From an uncultured Eubacteriales bacterium (GTDB lineage: Bacteria > Bacillota > Clostridia > Saccharofermentanales > UBA5734), in NCBI GenBank assembly GCA_903835065.1, contig CAILLO010000025.1, positions 1 through 64,000 of the forward strand: 64,000 bases of DNA, read 5' to 3'. Position numbers and translations under genes: made by a program. Shown here piece by piece: positions 1 to 10,967 of the stretch (its first letter is position 1; the number at the start of each line of letters is the position of its first letter). The notes below the pieces were generated by a model, which was not told the origin of the DNA, ran no database searches, and was given only the letters and a program-made list of their open reading frames with translations.

Positions 1-56
1 ACGGCGCCCCGGATCCGCTCGATGCTTGCGATGTCGATGCCGCAGCGAAGTCCCAT
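1..56 (-). CDS. acpS: Holo-[acyl-carrier-protein] synthase, 5' fragment
   Basis: Only the first 18 codons lie in the window; the gene runs off the left edge. The minus-strand peptide starts MGLRCGIDIASIERIRGA. This matches the AcpS N-terminus, whose G-x-D-I-x-x-I-x-R-I motif carries a Mg-binding aspartate. AcpS moves phosphopantetheine from CoA to apo-ACP in the cytoplasm. The ATG is preceded by GGAGG four bases upstream, which supports the start. It is divergent from manA, and the two share a spacer of about 100 bp. The call rests on a very short peptide. Confidence 0.7.
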   Translation of the reverse strand, partial: MGLRCGIDIASIERIRGA

Positions 57-73
57 CCAACCTCCGGATATCG

Positions 74-79
74 TATAAT
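74..79 (+). promoter_or_regulatory. Consensus -10 box upstream of manA
   Basis: A perfect TATAAT sits in an AT-rich pocket of GC-rich DNA, giving a predicted transcript start near 86, about 78 nt ahead of the manA start. No good -35 hexamer is visible 16-18 bp upstream. The 11-mer TCGTATAATCG around it recurs exactly at the sortase promoter (17268-17278). Confidence 0.5.
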
Positions 80-163
80 CGGTGGCAGCACCGTCATTCT
101 ATCATGCCGCGGCCGAACGCGCCGCACCCCTGCCGCCCCCGACCCTCAGGAGGGCCTCCCGCC

Positions 164-1186
164 ATGGACTTCCCGCTCCGATTCCGTCCCATCTACAAGG
201 ATTATCTCTGGGGAGGGCGCCGCTTCGAGTCGTATCGTGGACCGGTCGCCTCGACCGGCCCGCTCGCCGAGTCCTGGGAACTGTCCTGCCACCCCCAGGG
301 TCCCTCCACGATCGAAGGCGGCCCCTTGGACGGCCTGACCCTCCCCGACGCCGTCGTCCGATACGGCTCCGCGCTGCTCGGGAACGCGATCGTGAAGACA
401 TGCGGGGACCATTTTCCACTGCTCCTGAAGCTCATCGACGCCCGCCTGCCCCTCTCGGTGCAGGTCCACCCCGACGACGCCACGGCGCTCGCCCGCGAGG
501 GGTGGGCGGCCGGGAAATCGGAAGCCTGGTACGTCGTCGCGGCGGAGGACGGGGCGGAACTCGTCGCCGGGCTGACGCCCGGCACGACGCGCGAGGCCCT
601 GGCCGCGGCGCTCGCCGCAGGCCACCCCGAGCCGTTCCTCCGGTCGGTGCGCGTGCACCCGGGCGACGTCGTCGACATTCCCGCCGGGCGTGTCCACGCA
701 ATCGGGGCCGGCCTCCTCCTCTACGAAATCCAGCAGAACAGCGACCTGACCTATCGGCTCTTCGACTACCACCGCCGAGACGCCGAAGGAAACCTCCGCC
801 CGCTGCACATCGAGAAGGCGCTCGACGCGATCGCCTTCGGCGACGACGCCGACGCGGTCCTTCCGGCCCGCCCTCCCCTCCCCGTGCGCGACGCCGGGGT
901 CTCGGGCGACGTTCGACGGCGGGCCCTGGTCTCGAACGACTTCTTCGAACTGGAGGAGTGGACGCTGGCGGACGGCGCGACCCGCTGCTTCGCCCCGGAC
1001 GACGGACGCTTCGAGGCCCTCACCTGCGTCGAGGGGGCCGGTCTCGTGCGCTGGACGGACGGAGAAGGAACCGAGGCGTCGCTCCGGCTCCGGACCTTCG
1101 AGACCGTGATGATTCCGGCCAGTCTCGGGGCCTACGCCCTCGCAGGGCCGGTCAAGGTGCTGCGGGCCCTTCCGGGCGCGGTCTAG
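164..1186 (+). CDS. manA: Mannose-6-phosphate isomerase, class I
   Basis: A 340-residue cytoplasmic enzyme that interconverts mannose-6-phosphate and fructose-6-phosphate. It starts MDFPLRFRPIYKDYLWGG, typical of the short bacterial type I family. Metal-site motifs are present: QVHPDD, and later the cupin strand HPGDVVDIPAGRVHAIG. The ATG at 164 is preferred over an in-frame ATG at 26 because AGGAGG lies at 148-153 and family similarity begins there. Its 3' end overlaps the convergent dnaI gene by 35 bp. In this window it would feed mannose released by the GH38 enzyme into glycolysis, once phosphorylated. Confidence 0.93.
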   Translation: MDFPLRFRPIYKDYLWGGRRFESYRGPVASTGPLAESWELSCHPQGPSTIEGGPLDGLTLPDAVVRYGSALLGNAIVKTCGDHFPLLLKLIDARLPLSVQVHPDDATALAREGWAAGKSEAWYVVAAEDGAELVAGLTPGTTREALAAALAAGHPEPFLRSVRVHPGDVVDIPAGRVHAIGAGLLLYEIQQNSDLTYRLFDYHRRDAEGNLRPLHIEKALDAIAFGDDADAVLPARPPLPVRDAGVSGDVRRRALVSNDFFELEEWTLADGATRCFAPDDGRFEALTCVEGAGLVRWTDGEGTEASLRLRTFETVMIPASLGAYALAGPVKVLRALPGAV

Positions 1187-2255
1187 CCGGCCGGGACGGC
1201 GCGCGCCGCAGGCGCTGCGTCTGCCGAAGGTCCTCCCCGAAGAAGCGGTAGATCGCGAAGCCGCCGTAGAGGCGGGACAGGACGCGTTCATCGTAGGTGT
1301 CCCGGATGATGTTCTTCGCCTCGAGGTTGGTCGCCACGATCGTGTGGCGGGCGGATCCGTGGCGCGGGCCCATGCGCGTGTTGAGCACCGTCAGCAGTTC
1401 GGGGATCCGGGAGGCCGTCGGCATCTCGGTGCCGAGGTCGTCGATGATCAGCAGTTCGCTCTCGAGTATCCTGTCGTACGTCTCGGCTGCGTGCTCGAGC
1501 CGGTCCTCGTCGGGCCGGAAGGACGCCGTCAGCGTCCGGTAGTTCGAGATCGCCTCGAACAGGCTCGGTGCGCTCAGATAGAGTACCGTGCGCGTCCGTT
1601 CGAGCATGCGGGCGGCGATCGCGCCGGCGAGGAAGGTCTTGCCGGTGCCGGGCCGCCCCACAAAGAGCAGGTCGCGCGTGCCGGGCTCCTCGAAAGCCTC
1701 GCAGAAGGCCTCGCAGGCCTTCCGGATGCCGAGGATGTTCTCGAGGGGCGACGCCTCGGACTGGTAGCGCTCCGGGTCGGGTTGGCCGGAGAAGAGCTTC
1801 GGGTCGAACTTCTCGAAGGTGAGGCCGTCCAGTTGGCCTAGGTTCGCGCGTTCGAACAGCATCGGGACCAGAATCGCGTCGTGGCAGCGGCAGCGCTGGT
1901 GGCGCCCCGTCGGGGGGTCGTCGTCGACGAGGCCGGTGTCGCGGCAGATCGGGCAGACCCAGTGCGGCCGGTCGAAGTCCTCCTCGACGCCCCGCTCGTC
2001 GAGGAAGGCGGCGCGCTGCGCGACGAATCGGCCCTTCTCGGACGCGAGCGCCGCAATCCGCGCGTCGGCCTCGTTCCCCGGAAGCAGTGTCGCGGACAGC
2101 ATCGAGGCGCCGGTGTCCGCGATCGCGCGGTCGAAGCGGGCGATCTCCGGGTAGGACGCGTGCACCTCCCGGGTGCGCTCCGAACACTCCCGCTCCGCCT
2201 TCTCCCGGCGGGCCGCGTAGACCGCGGCGACGCGTCGCTCCAGCCCGGTCTTCAC
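1152..2255 (-). CDS. dnaI: Primosomal protein DnaI / DnaC-like helicase loader ATPase
   Basis: A 367-residue AAA+ ATPase. The N-terminal third is helical, followed by a zinc-binding cysteine set (C101, C104, C122, C124). Walker A is GRPGTGKT at residues 200-207, Walker B is LLIIDDLGTE, and sensor 1 is VATNLEAKN. This layout matches Bacillus DnaI and DnaC-type loaders, which place the replicative helicase at origins. The start is GTG at 2255, overlapping the dnaD stop as GTGA, so translation is probably coupled. The 3' end overlaps manA by 35 bp. IstB-type transposition ATPases share the fold, but no transposase is nearby and the dnaD neighbour favours a replication role. Confidence 0.88.
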   Translation of the reverse strand: MKTGLERRVAAVYAARREKAERECSERTREVHASYPEIARFDRAIADTGASMLSATLLPGNEADARIAALASEKGRFVAQRAAFLDERGVEEDFDRPHWVCPICRDTGLVDDDPPTGRHQRCRCHDAILVPMLFERANLGQLDGLTFEKFDPKLFSGQPDPERYQSEASPLENILGIRKACEAFCEAFEEPGTRDLLFVGRPGTGKTFLAGAIAARMLERTRTVLYLSAPSLFEAISNYRTLTASFRPDEDRLEHAAETYDRILESELLIIDDLGTEMPTASRIPELLTVLNTRMGPRHGSARHTIVATNLEAKNIIRDTYDERVLSRLYGGFAIYRFFGEDLRQTQRLRRAPSRPARPRPEGPAAP

Positions 2256-3484
2256 GGCGCTTCCCGCTCAAGCTGGAAGAGGTCGAGCTGGCCCTGGAGG
2301 ACGTCCGACGGCGGTTCGGCCGTCCGGTGGTGCTCCTTCGGTTCGTGCGGAAGTTCCTGCGGCGCGTCGCCTTCGGTGGAGGCCGCCGAGGCAGGCCCTT
2401 CCGGCGCGCGCGCGGCGGCGAGCTCCTGCGGGTCGACGGCGGGGACTTCGTCATAGAGGCTGACCAGGAATTCGTCGGAATATTCGCGCTGGTCGAAGTT
2501 GCCGGCGTTGCGCGGCCGGTTGGGAGCGCCGGAGCCGAAGGGAGCGGACCCCGGCCCGACTCCGCCGCGGGCGGCCTGCCGCTCGGCGGACAGTCGCCGG
2601 GCGCGCTCGGTCTCGTAGCCTTCGATGTCCTCGGGCGTCTTCAGGCCGTTCGCGAACCATTCCTTGAGAATCTTGTCCACGTAGTCGAGGTTCGGGTTCT
2701 GCAGCTTCACGGTGCGCCGCAGGGCCAGCTCGATCACGTCGAAGTCGAAGCCCAGGCCCTCGACCCACTGCACGACCTTCTCCTCGTCGTATTCGGTCAT
2801 TCCCTTGTGCAGTTTCTTGCCGATGCGGCGTGAAATCCCGGTGACCTTCTCGCGCTGGGCGAAGTGGACGCTCAGGTCCTGGAAGGTCAGGATCCCGCGA
2901 GAAGCCCAGCCCTCGGCGACCTTCGCGATATAGCCCTTGCCGTCGAGCTTGCCCTTCCCCGCACAGTACTGGAAGAGGGCGTAGATCACTTCCGGCTCGA
3001 AATGGTAGCGTTCGAACCAGGTCTCGATTTCGTAGTACCAGGAGGGGGACATCAATCCCTGGAAGAAGGTCTTGGCGATGTCGCCGAGCAGCTTCTCGCG
3101 GGCGGCGCGGCGGGGGTCGACGGGCGTCGCGGGCCCGTCCGAGCCGTCGGCCGCGACGGGCGCGGGCGACGCCGACGTCCGGGGCCGGTAGATCTTGTCG
3201 ACTTCCGCCGCCTTGACGTCCACGATCTCGAACCCGCGCTCCTTCATCAGGACCAGGCCGACGGACGCCAACTGCGCCGTCGCGGCACGGACGGCGTCGG
3301 TCTCGGCGCCGAGGCGGCGCGCGATCTCGGCCTCCGTGAATGTGCGGCGGCTGCGCGCGGCGAACAGCGCGTAGAGGTAGAACTTGACGGCGAGGCCGTC
3401 GAGCGACGGGAGGTATTCGGTGATGAAGATATCCGGCACCAACGTGTCGGAGAACAGGAGCCTTCGGCTTTCGTCGATCTGCAT
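2252..3484 (-). CDS. dnaD: DnaD/DnaB-family replication initiation protein
   Basis: A 410-residue protein with an N-terminal winged-helix region (about residues 25-95), a linker, then two tandem DnaD-type (DDBH2) domains at roughly 135-210 and 220-300. Each ends in the family's Y-x3-I/V-x3-W signature: YIAKVAEGW and YVDKILKEW. The C-terminal 100 residues are low-complexity (Pro, Ala, Glu). Firmicute DnaD and DnaB remodel origin DNA and recruit the loader. A double DDBH2 layout is closer to B. subtilis DnaB than to DnaD. The ATG is preceded by GGGAGGA. It forms an operon with dnaI through a 4-bp overlap. Confidence 0.88.
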   Translation of the reverse strand: MQIDESRRLLFSDTLVPDIFITEYLPSLDGLAVKFYLYALFAARSRRTFTEAEIARRLGAETDAVRAATAQLASVGLVLMKERGFEIVDVKAAEVDKIYRPRTSASPAPVAADGSDGPATPVDPRRAAREKLLGDIAKTFFQGLMSPSWYYEIETWFERYHFEPEVIYALFQYCAGKGKLDGKGYIAKVAEGWASRGILTFQDLSVHFAQREKVTGISRRIGKKLHKGMTEYDEEKVVQWVEGLGFDFDVIELALRRTVKLQNPNLDYVDKILKEWFANGLKTPEDIEGYETERARRLSAERQAARGGVGPGSAPFGSGAPNRPRNAGNFDQREYSDEFLVSLYDEVPAVDPQELAAARAPEGPASAASTEGDAPQELPHEPKEHHRTAEPPSDVLQGQLDLFQLEREAP

Positions 3485-3541
3485 GTCGCGTTGTCCTCCC
3501 GAGGGGCTCCGGCGGGGAATCCTGCGAGGGAAAGTCCTTTG

Positions 3542-3570
3542 ATTATCCTCCAGGTCGGGACCGTGCGCAA
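3542..3570 (-). promoter_or_regulatory. Promoter of dnaD-dnaI
   Basis: On the minus strand TTGCGC (3570-3565) is separated by 17 bp from GATAAT (3547-3542). That is a good sigma-70-type match, with a start predicted about 45 nt before the dnaD ATG. It lies just after the hairpin that follows nifJ. Confidence 0.6.
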
Positions 3571-3581
3571 TGGAGGAGTCG

Positions 3582-3614
3582 AAGGCGCCCGCCCCCGGAG
3601 GGGACGGGCGCCTT
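3582..3614 (-). terminator. Hairpin downstream of nifJ
   Basis: A perfect 10-bp inverted repeat (AAGGCGCCCG at 3582-3591, CGGGCGCCTT at 3605-3614) whose loop holds further C/G complementarity. It starts 27 bp after the nifJ stop. No U-tract follows, so termination may need a factor or rest on the stem alone. Confidence 0.5.
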
Positions 3615-3641
3615 GCGGTCGGTCGCGGGCCTCGTGGGTCG

Positions 3642-6600
3642 TCAGTCGACGAAGGAAGCGAGGCGCTTGTAACTCCGGAGACGGTCCTTGGCGGCCATCT
3701 CGGCCGACTTGAACAGCATCTGGGCGCGTTCCGGGGCGCTGCGGGCGAGGGAGTTGTAGCGGACCTCGCTCATCAGGAACTCCTCGAAGGACGCGGTCGG
3801 GTCCTTGGACTCCAGCACGAACGGGTTCTTGCCCTGGAGCTTCAGGTCCGGGTTGTAGCGATAAAGGTGCCAGTATCCGGCCTCGACGGCCTTCTTCTCC
3901 TGCAGCTGGGAGACGCTCATGCCGCCCTTGATGCCGTGGTTGATGCAGGGGGAGTAGGCAATCACGAGCGACGGACCCTTGTAGGCCTCCGCCTCCGCGA
4001 GGACCTTGATCGTCTGGCTCTGGCTGGCGCCCATCGCGATCTGCGCGACGTAGACGTAGCCGTAGCTCATGGCCATCATGCCGAGGTCCTTCTTGCGGAT
4101 CGGCTTGCCGGCCGCGGCGAACTGGGCGATCGCGCCGGTCGGGGTCGACTTGGACGCCTGGCCGCCGGTGTTCGAGTAGACTTCGGTGTCGTAGACCAGG
4201 ACGTTGACGTCCTCGCCCGTCGACAAGACGTGGTCGAGTCCGCCGTACCCGATGTCGTAGGCCCAGCCGTCACCGCCGAAGATCCAGACGGAGCGCTTGA
4301 CGAGGTAGTCCTCCTTCTCGAGGATCTCGGCGAACACCGCCTTGACCGCCGCGTCGGAGCCGGCGTAGGACTTGACGGCCGCGACGAGGGCTTCGCTCGT
4401 GGTGCGGGTCGTCTTGCCGTCATCGATTGCGTCGAGCCAGGCCTTGAGGGCCGACTTGATGCTGTCGGTGACGTCGAGGGCGAGCGCCTGGTTCACGAGG
4501 TCGGCGAGCCTTGCGCGGATCTGCTGGATGCCGAGGTGGATGCCGAGGCCGTTCTCCGCGTTGTCCTCGAACAGCGAATTCGCCCACGCGGGGCCCTGGC
4601 CCTTCTCGTTCGGGCGATACGGCATCGCCGGCGCGGAGCCGCCCCAGATCGAGGAGCAGCCGGTCGCGTTGGAGATCACCATGCGGTCGCCGAAGAGCTG
4701 GGTCACGAGCTTGGCGTACGGGGTCTCGCCGCAACCGGCGCAGGCGCCGGAGAATTCGAAGAGCGGGGTCTCGAACTGGCTGCCCTTCACGGTCTCCTTG
4801 CTGGCGGGGTTGGTCTTCCGGGAGAGGGTCTGGGCGTACTCGAAGTTGGCGGCCTGGGCTACCTGCGACTCGAAGGGCTTCATGACGAGCGCCTTCTCCT
4901 TGGACGGGCAGACGTTGGCGCAGCTGCCGCAGCCGTAGCAGTCCAGGACCGAGCACTGGATGCGGAAGCCATACTGCTCGTAGGGCTTCATGCCGGGCTT
5001 GAGGACGAAGTCGGCGGGAGCCGACTGGGCTTCCTTCGCGTCGGCGAGGAACGGGCGGATCGCGGCGTGCGGGCAGACCAGCGAGCACTGGTTGCACTGG
5101 ATGCAGTTCTCGGGCTGCCACTCGGGCACGTCGACGGCGGTGCCGCGCTTCTCGTACTGGGCGGTGCCCTGCGGGAACGTGCCGTCCTCGCGGCCGGTAA
5201 AGGCGCTGACGGGGAGCTTGTCGCCCTCCATCGCGTTCATGACGTCGGCCACGCCGGAAATGAAGGCGGGGACCTTGCGTTCCGCCTTCGGGGAATCCTT
5301 CGAGGTCTTCCAGACGGCCGGGACGGTCACGGCGACGAGCTGGTCGATGCCGGCGTCGATCGCGGCGTCGTTCATCGCGACGACCTCGACGCCCTTCTTG
5401 CCGTAGGACTTGGCGTTCGCGGCCTTCATGTAGCCGACGGCCTCTTCGAGGGGGATGATCTTCGCGAGCTTGAAGAACGCAGCCTGCATGATCGTGTTGA
5501 TGCGGCCGCCGAGACCGAGCTCCTTGGCGATCCGGACGGCGTCGATCGTGTAGAACCGGATGCCGTTGTCGGCGATGAAGCGCTTCATGGCGGCGGGGAG
5601 GTGCGCGTCGAGCTCGGCCGCGTCCCACGGGCAGTTGAGGAGGAACGTGCCGTCCTTCTTCAGGTCGGGGAGCATGTCGTACTTGTCGACGTACGAGGCG
5701 TTCTGGCAGGAGAGGAAGTCGGCCTTCTTGATCAGGTAGGGCGACCGGATCGGGTTCGTGCCGAAGCGGAGGTCCGAGACCGAGACGCCGCCCGACTTCT
5801 TGGAGTCGTAGGAGAAGTAGGCCTGGGCGTACTTGTCGGTGTGGTCGCCGATGATCTTGATCGAGTTCTTGTTCGCGCCGACCGTGCCGTCCGAGCCGAA
5901 GCCCCAGAACTTGCAGCTGATCGTGCCCTCGGCGGTCATGTCGATCTCCTCGACGACGGGCAGCGAGTGGTGCGTCACGTCGTCCGTGATGCCGATCGTG
6001 AAGCCGTTCTTCGGCGCCGGCGAATCGAGGTTCGCGAACGCGGCCAGGATCTGGCCGGGCGTCGTGTCCTTGGAGCCGAGGCCGTAGCGGCCGCCGACGA
6101 TCGTCGGGCCGTTGCATTCGCTGGCGAAAGAGGCGCAGATATCCAGGTAGAGCGGCTCGCCGTGCGCGCCGGGCTCCTTGGTGCGGTCGAGGACGGCGAT
6201 CTTCGTCACCGACGCGGGGATCGCGGCGCGGAGGCGCTCGACGGAGAACGGACGGTAGAGGTGGACCTTCACGAGGCCGACCTTCTCGCCCTTCTTGTTC
6301 AGATAGTCGACGGTCTCCTCGGCGGTCTCGCAGACGGAGCCCATCGCGACGATCACGCGGGTGGCGTCCGGCGCGCCGTAGTACTGGAACGGCTTGTAGG
6401 TGCGGCCGGTGACCTTGCCGATCTCGTCCATGTAGTGCTCGATCACGGCCGGGAGGGCGTCGTAGAAGGGGTTGCAGGCTTCGCGGGCCTGGAAGAAGAT
6501 ATCCGGGTTCTGGGCGGTGCCGCGCAGCACGGGGTGGTTCGGGCTGAGGGCGCGGCCGCGGAAGGCCTTCACGGCGTCGCGGTCGAGCAGGCGGTCGAAT

Positions 6601-7175
6601 TCGGCGTAGTCGATCGATTCGATCTTCTGGACTTCGTGCGAGGTGCGGAAGCCGTCGAAGAAGTGCACGAAGGGCACGCGGCCCCGGATCGCGGAGAGGT
6701 GCGCCACGGCGGCGAGGTCCAGGGCCTCCTGGACGCTGTTGGAGGCGAGGAGGGCGAAGCCGGTCTGCCGGCAGGCCATCACGTCGGAGTGGTCGCCGAA
6801 GATCGAGAGGGCGTGGCTCGCGACGGCGCGGGCCGTGACGTGCAGGACGCCCGGGAGCAGTTCGCCGGCGATCTTGTACATGTTGGGGATCATCAGCAGC
6901 AGGCCCTGCGAAGCGGTGAAGGTCGTGGTCAGGGCGCCGGCGTTCAGGGAGCCGTGCACGACGGCGGCCGCGCCGCCTTCGGACTGCATCTCGACGAGCC
7001 GGACGGGCTGGCCGAACAGGTTCTTCTTGCCCTGCGACGACCACTGGTCCGCGATCTCGGCCATCGGGGACGACGGGGTGATCGGGTAGATGCCGGCCAC
7101 CTCGGTGAACGCGTAGGCCGTGTAGGCCGCCGCGCTGTTGCCGTCCACCGTCATGAACTTCTTGCTCTTCGCCAT
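3642..7175 (-). CDS. nifJ: Pyruvate:ferredoxin (flavodoxin) oxidoreductase
   Basis: A 1177-residue single-chain PFOR. It oxidatively decarboxylates pyruvate to acetyl-CoA and CO2 with thiamine diphosphate and three [4Fe-4S] clusters, passing electrons to ferredoxin. Domains in order: pyrimidine-binding domain with YPITPSSPMAEIAD near the N-terminus; transketolase-C-like and CoA domains; gamma domain; a two-cluster ferredoxin insert (CIQCNQCSLVCPH and CYGCGSCANVCP); and the TPP domain with CAGCGETPYAK, NATGCSSIWGG and the diphosphate motif GDGWAYDIGYGGLD. Length matches the clostridial/Desulfovibrio type. The start at 7175 gives the family N-terminus and has AAAGGAG upstream; the frame stays open further upstream without similarity. 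It indicates anaerobic metabolism. Confidence 0.97.
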   Translation of the reverse strand: MAKSKKFMTVDGNSAAAYTAYAFTEVAGIYPITPSSPMAEIADQWSSQGKKNLFGQPVRLVEMQSEGGAAAVVHGSLNAGALTTTFTASQGLLLMIPNMYKIAGELLPGVLHVTARAVASHALSIFGDHSDVMACRQTGFALLASNSVQEALDLAAVAHLSAIRGRVPFVHFFDGFRTSHEVQKIESIDYAEFDRLLDRDAVKAFRGRALSPNHPVLRGTAQNPDIFFQAREACNPFYDALPAVIEHYMDEIGKVTGRTYKPFQYYGAPDATRVIVAMGSVCETAEETVDYLNKKGEKVGLVKVHLYRPFSVERLRAAIPASVTKIAVLDRTKEPGAHGEPLYLDICASFASECNGPTIVGGRYGLGSKDTTPGQILAAFANLDSPAPKNGFTIGITDDVTHHSLPVVEEIDMTAEGTISCKFWGFGSDGTVGANKNSIKIIGDHTDKYAQAYFSYDSKKSGGVSVSDLRFGTNPIRSPYLIKKADFLSCQNASYVDKYDMLPDLKKDGTFLLNCPWDAAELDAHLPAAMKRFIADNGIRFYTIDAVRIAKELGLGGRINTIMQAAFFKLAKIIPLEEAVGYMKAANAKSYGKKGVEVVAMNDAAIDAGIDQLVAVTVPAVWKTSKDSPKAERKVPAFISGVADVMNAMEGDKLPVSAFTGREDGTFPQGTAQYEKRGTAVDVPEWQPENCIQCNQCSLVCPHAAIRPFLADAKEAQSAPADFVLKPGMKPYEQYGFRIQCSVLDCYGCGSCANVCPSKEKALVMKPFESQVAQAANFEYAQTLSRKTNPASKETVKGSQFETPLFEFSGACAGCGETPYAKLVTQLFGDRMVISNATGCSSIWGGSAPAMPYRPNEKGQGPAWANSLFEDNAENGLGIHLGIQQIRARLADLVNQALALDVTDSIKSALKAWLDAIDDGKTTRTTSEALVAAVKSYAGSDAAVKAVFAEILEKEDYLVKRSVWIFGGDGWAYDIGYGGLDHVLSTGEDVNVLVYDTEVYSNTGGQASKSTPTGAIAQFAAAGKPIRKKDLGMMAMSYGYVYVAQIAMGASQSQTIKVLAEAEAYKGPSLVIAYSPCINHGIKGGMSVSQLQEKKAVEAGYWHLYRYNPDLKLQGKNPFVLESKDPTASFEEFLMSEVRYNSLARSAPERAQMLFKSAEMAAKDRLRSYKRLASFVD

Positions 7176-7211
7176 ATCTCTTCTCCTTTGTATCGAATGA
7201 TTCGAGTCGGC

Positions 7212-7240
7212 TCTATCTTGAAACTTTTCCAAAAAGCCAA
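7212..7240 (-). promoter_or_regulatory. Possible nifJ promoter
   Basis: The 110-bp gap ahead of nifJ holds an AT-rich patch. The best-spaced minus-strand pair is TTGGCT (7240-7235), 17 bp, GATAGA (7217-7212). An alternative -10, TATACT (7250-7245), lacks a clear -35. The match is weak. Confidence 0.25.
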
Positions 7241-7285
7241 TAGGAGTATACCACAGGAGGGGGGGTGCCGCACGGTCCCGGCGGA

Positions 7286-8842
7286 TCACCGGACGAGCAG
7301 GCTCTCCCCGGTCATCTCGGCGGGTTTCGGGATTCCCATCGCGTCGAGCATCGTCGGCGCGAGGTCGGCCAGCCGCCCGTTCTTCAGGCCCACGCCCGGC
7401 AGCCCGGTCACGACGAGCGGCACCGGATTGGTCGTGTGTGCCGTGAAGGGTCCGCCCGACGCGGGGTCGATCATCTGCTCCGCGTTGCCGTGGTCGGCGG
7501 TCAAGAGGACGACGCCGCCCTGGGCGAGCACCGCGTCGACGACCTTGCCGGCGCACGCGTCCACCGCTTCGACGGCCTGGACGGCCGCGTCGAGGAAGCC
7601 GGTGTGCCCGACCATGTCGCAGTTCGCGAAGTTGAGGACAATCACGTCGTACGTGCCGGCCTCGATGCGCTTCACCGCCTCGTCGGCGACTTCGTAGGCG
7701 CTCATTTCGGGCTTCATCTCGTAGGTCGCGACCTTGGGCGACGGAACGAGGCACCGGTCCTCGCCGGCAACCTCCTTCTCGACGCCGCCGTTGAAGAAAA
7801 ACGTCACGTGGGCGTACTTCTCGGTCTCGGCGATGCGCAGCTGGCGCAGCCCGAGGTCGCCGACGACTTCGCCGAACGTGCGGTCGAGGTTCTCGGGCAG
7901 GTAGGCGAACGACAGGCCCGGATACGACGCGAAGGTGCGATCGTACTGGGTCATGCAGACGTAGCGTCCGGGGGTGTGCCCCGCGGCGCGCGGGAAGCCG
8001 TCGAACCCGGGCTGCAGGAAGGCGCGCGTGATCTCGCGGGCGCGGTCGGGGCGGAAGTTGAAGAAGACCACCGAGTCGCCGTCGTCGATCGTGGCGACGG
8101 GGCGCCCGCCCTCCTTCACGACGGTCGGCAGCACGAACTCGTCCTGCACGCCGGCCTCATAGGAATCCACGACGGCCTGCACCGGGTCCGCCGCCTCGAC
8201 GCCTTCGCCGAGGGCCATGGCGGCGTACGCCTTCTGGACGCGGTCCCAGCGGTTGTCGCGGTCCATCGCGTAATAGCGGCCCATCAGCGTGGCGATGCGC
8301 CCGCAGCCGATCTCGCCCATCTTCGCGACCAGCGCCTTCGTGAAGCCCAGCGCGGAGTCCGGCGGCACGTCGCGGCCGTCGAAGAACGCGTGGACGAAGG
8401 TGCGGCCCGCCATCCCCTCCTGCTTCGCGAGGCGCAGCAGGGCGTGGAGGTGCGTGTCGTGGCTGTGCACGCCGCCGTCGGACAGCAGGCCGAAGAAATG
8501 CAACTTGCCGCCGCCGGCCTTCGCCGCGGCGATCGCATCGAGGAACTCCTTCTTGAGGAAGAAGCCGCCCTCCTCGATCTCCTTGGTGATGCGCGTCAGT
8601 TCCTGGTACACGACGCGGCCTGCGCCGATGTTGGTGTGCCCCACTTCGCTGTTGCCCATCTGGCCGCGCGGCAGCCCGACGTCCATGCCGCTGGTGTTGA
8701 GCAGCGAGGAGGGCCAGGCGGCGACGATGCGGTCGAGGTTCGGCCGACGGGCCAGCGCGACGGCGTTGCCCTCCGTCTTCGGGCTGTAGCCGTAGCCGTC
8801 GAGAATCATCAGCAGCACGGGGCGGTTGGGGATTCGGGTCAT
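7286..8842 (-). CDS. gpmI: 2,3-bisphosphoglycerate-independent phosphoglycerate mutase
   Basis: A 518-residue member of the alkaline-phosphatase superfamily that interconverts 3- and 2-phosphoglycerate using two metal ions. The N-terminus has [12 protein letters not shown] with the first metal-binding Asp (D15). The phosphorylated serine is S65 in [14 protein letters not shown]. Late metal motifs NCDMVGHTG and [11 protein letters not shown] are intact. Length is standard. The ATG at 8842 has AAAGGAG just upstream, next to a GC-rich hairpin. It follows pgk-tpi in the same direction, so the two genes cover triose-phosphate to 2-phosphoglycerate. Confidence 0.97.
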   Translation of the reverse strand: MTRIPNRPVLLMILDGYGYSPKTEGNAVALARRPNLDRIVAAWPSSLLNTSGMDVGLPRGQMGNSEVGHTNIGAGRVVYQELTRITKEIEEGGFFLKKEFLDAIAAAKAGGGKLHFFGLLSDGGVHSHDTHLHALLRLAKQEGMAGRTFVHAFFDGRDVPPDSALGFTKALVAKMGEIGCGRIATLMGRYYAMDRDNRWDRVQKAYAAMALGEGVEAADPVQAVVDSYEAGVQDEFVLPTVVKEGGRPVATIDDGDSVVFFNFRPDRAREITRAFLQPGFDGFPRAAGHTPGRYVCMTQYDRTFASYPGLSFAYLPENLDRTFGEVVGDLGLRQLRIAETEKYAHVTFFFNGGVEKEVAGEDRCLVPSPKVATYEMKPEMSAYEVADEAVKRIEAGTYDVIVLNFANCDMVGHTGFLDAAVQAVEAVDACAGKVVDAVLAQGGVVLLTADHGNAEQMIDPASGGPFTAHTTNPVPLVVTGLPGVGLKNGRLADLAPTMLDAMGIPKPAEMTGESLLVR

Positions 8843-8857
8843 CGGGGGCTCCTTTCC

Positions 8858-8881
8858 GACGCCGCGGACAGCCGCGGCGTC
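8858..8881 (-). repeat. Perfect hairpin beside the gpmI ribosome-binding site
   Basis: GACGCCGCGG, loop ACAG, CCGCGGCGTC: a perfect 10-bp GC stem in the leader immediately before the gpmI Shine-Dalgarno sequence (complement of 8849-8855). It could stabilise the 5' end, tune initiation or end read-through from pgk-tpi. Confidence 0.55.
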
Positions 8882-8894
8882 CCTTGCGCGCGGA

Positions 8895-8915
8895 AAGGCC
8901 GGGGGACCCGGCCTT
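8895..8915 (-). repeat. Perfect inverted repeat in the pgk-tpi/gpmI gap
   Basis: AAGGCCGGG, loop GGA, CCCGGCCTT: a perfect 9-bp stem with a 3-nt loop, the middle of three hairpins in this 132-bp gap. No U-run follows on the minus strand. Possible terminator or RNA-stability element. Confidence 0.5.
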
Positions 8916-8939
8916 CCTCGTCGAGGGGCTTCAATTCGG

Positions 8940-8963
8940 GCGTCCGTCCGCTCGCACGGACGC
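8940..8963 (-). terminator. Hairpin 11 bp after pgk-tpi
   Basis: GCGTCCGT, 8-nt loop, ACGGACGC: an 8-bp stem just past the pgk-tpi stop codon. The following minus-strand bases (CCGAATTGAAG) are not U-rich, so as a terminator it is imperfect. It may be an attenuator within a pgk-tpi-gpmI operon. Confidence 0.45.
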
Positions 8964-8974
8964 TTCGGCGGGAC

Positions 8975-10921
<1,947 letters not shown>

Positions 10922-10967
10922 GTTCTCCACACTCCTTGCATCCTCTTGTCTTTCGGGAACCGATGAT

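Noticed and set aside
26-163. Upstream ATG extending manA by 46 codons
   Set aside because: The extension shows no family similarity and lies partly before the predicted transcript start. The ATG at 164 has AGGAGG and the known N-terminus.
1152-2255. IstB-type insertion-sequence ATPase instead of DnaI
   Set aside because: No IstA transposase or terminal repeats are nearby. A zinc-cysteine set and coupling to a DnaD protein favour a helicase loader.
3570-7697. A 1375-codon open frame on the plus strand opposite nifJ
   Set aside because: It is the antisense reading of nifJ. It is almost all Gly, Val, Asp, Leu, Arg and Ala, has no domain and no ribosome-binding site. High GC keeps antisense frames open.
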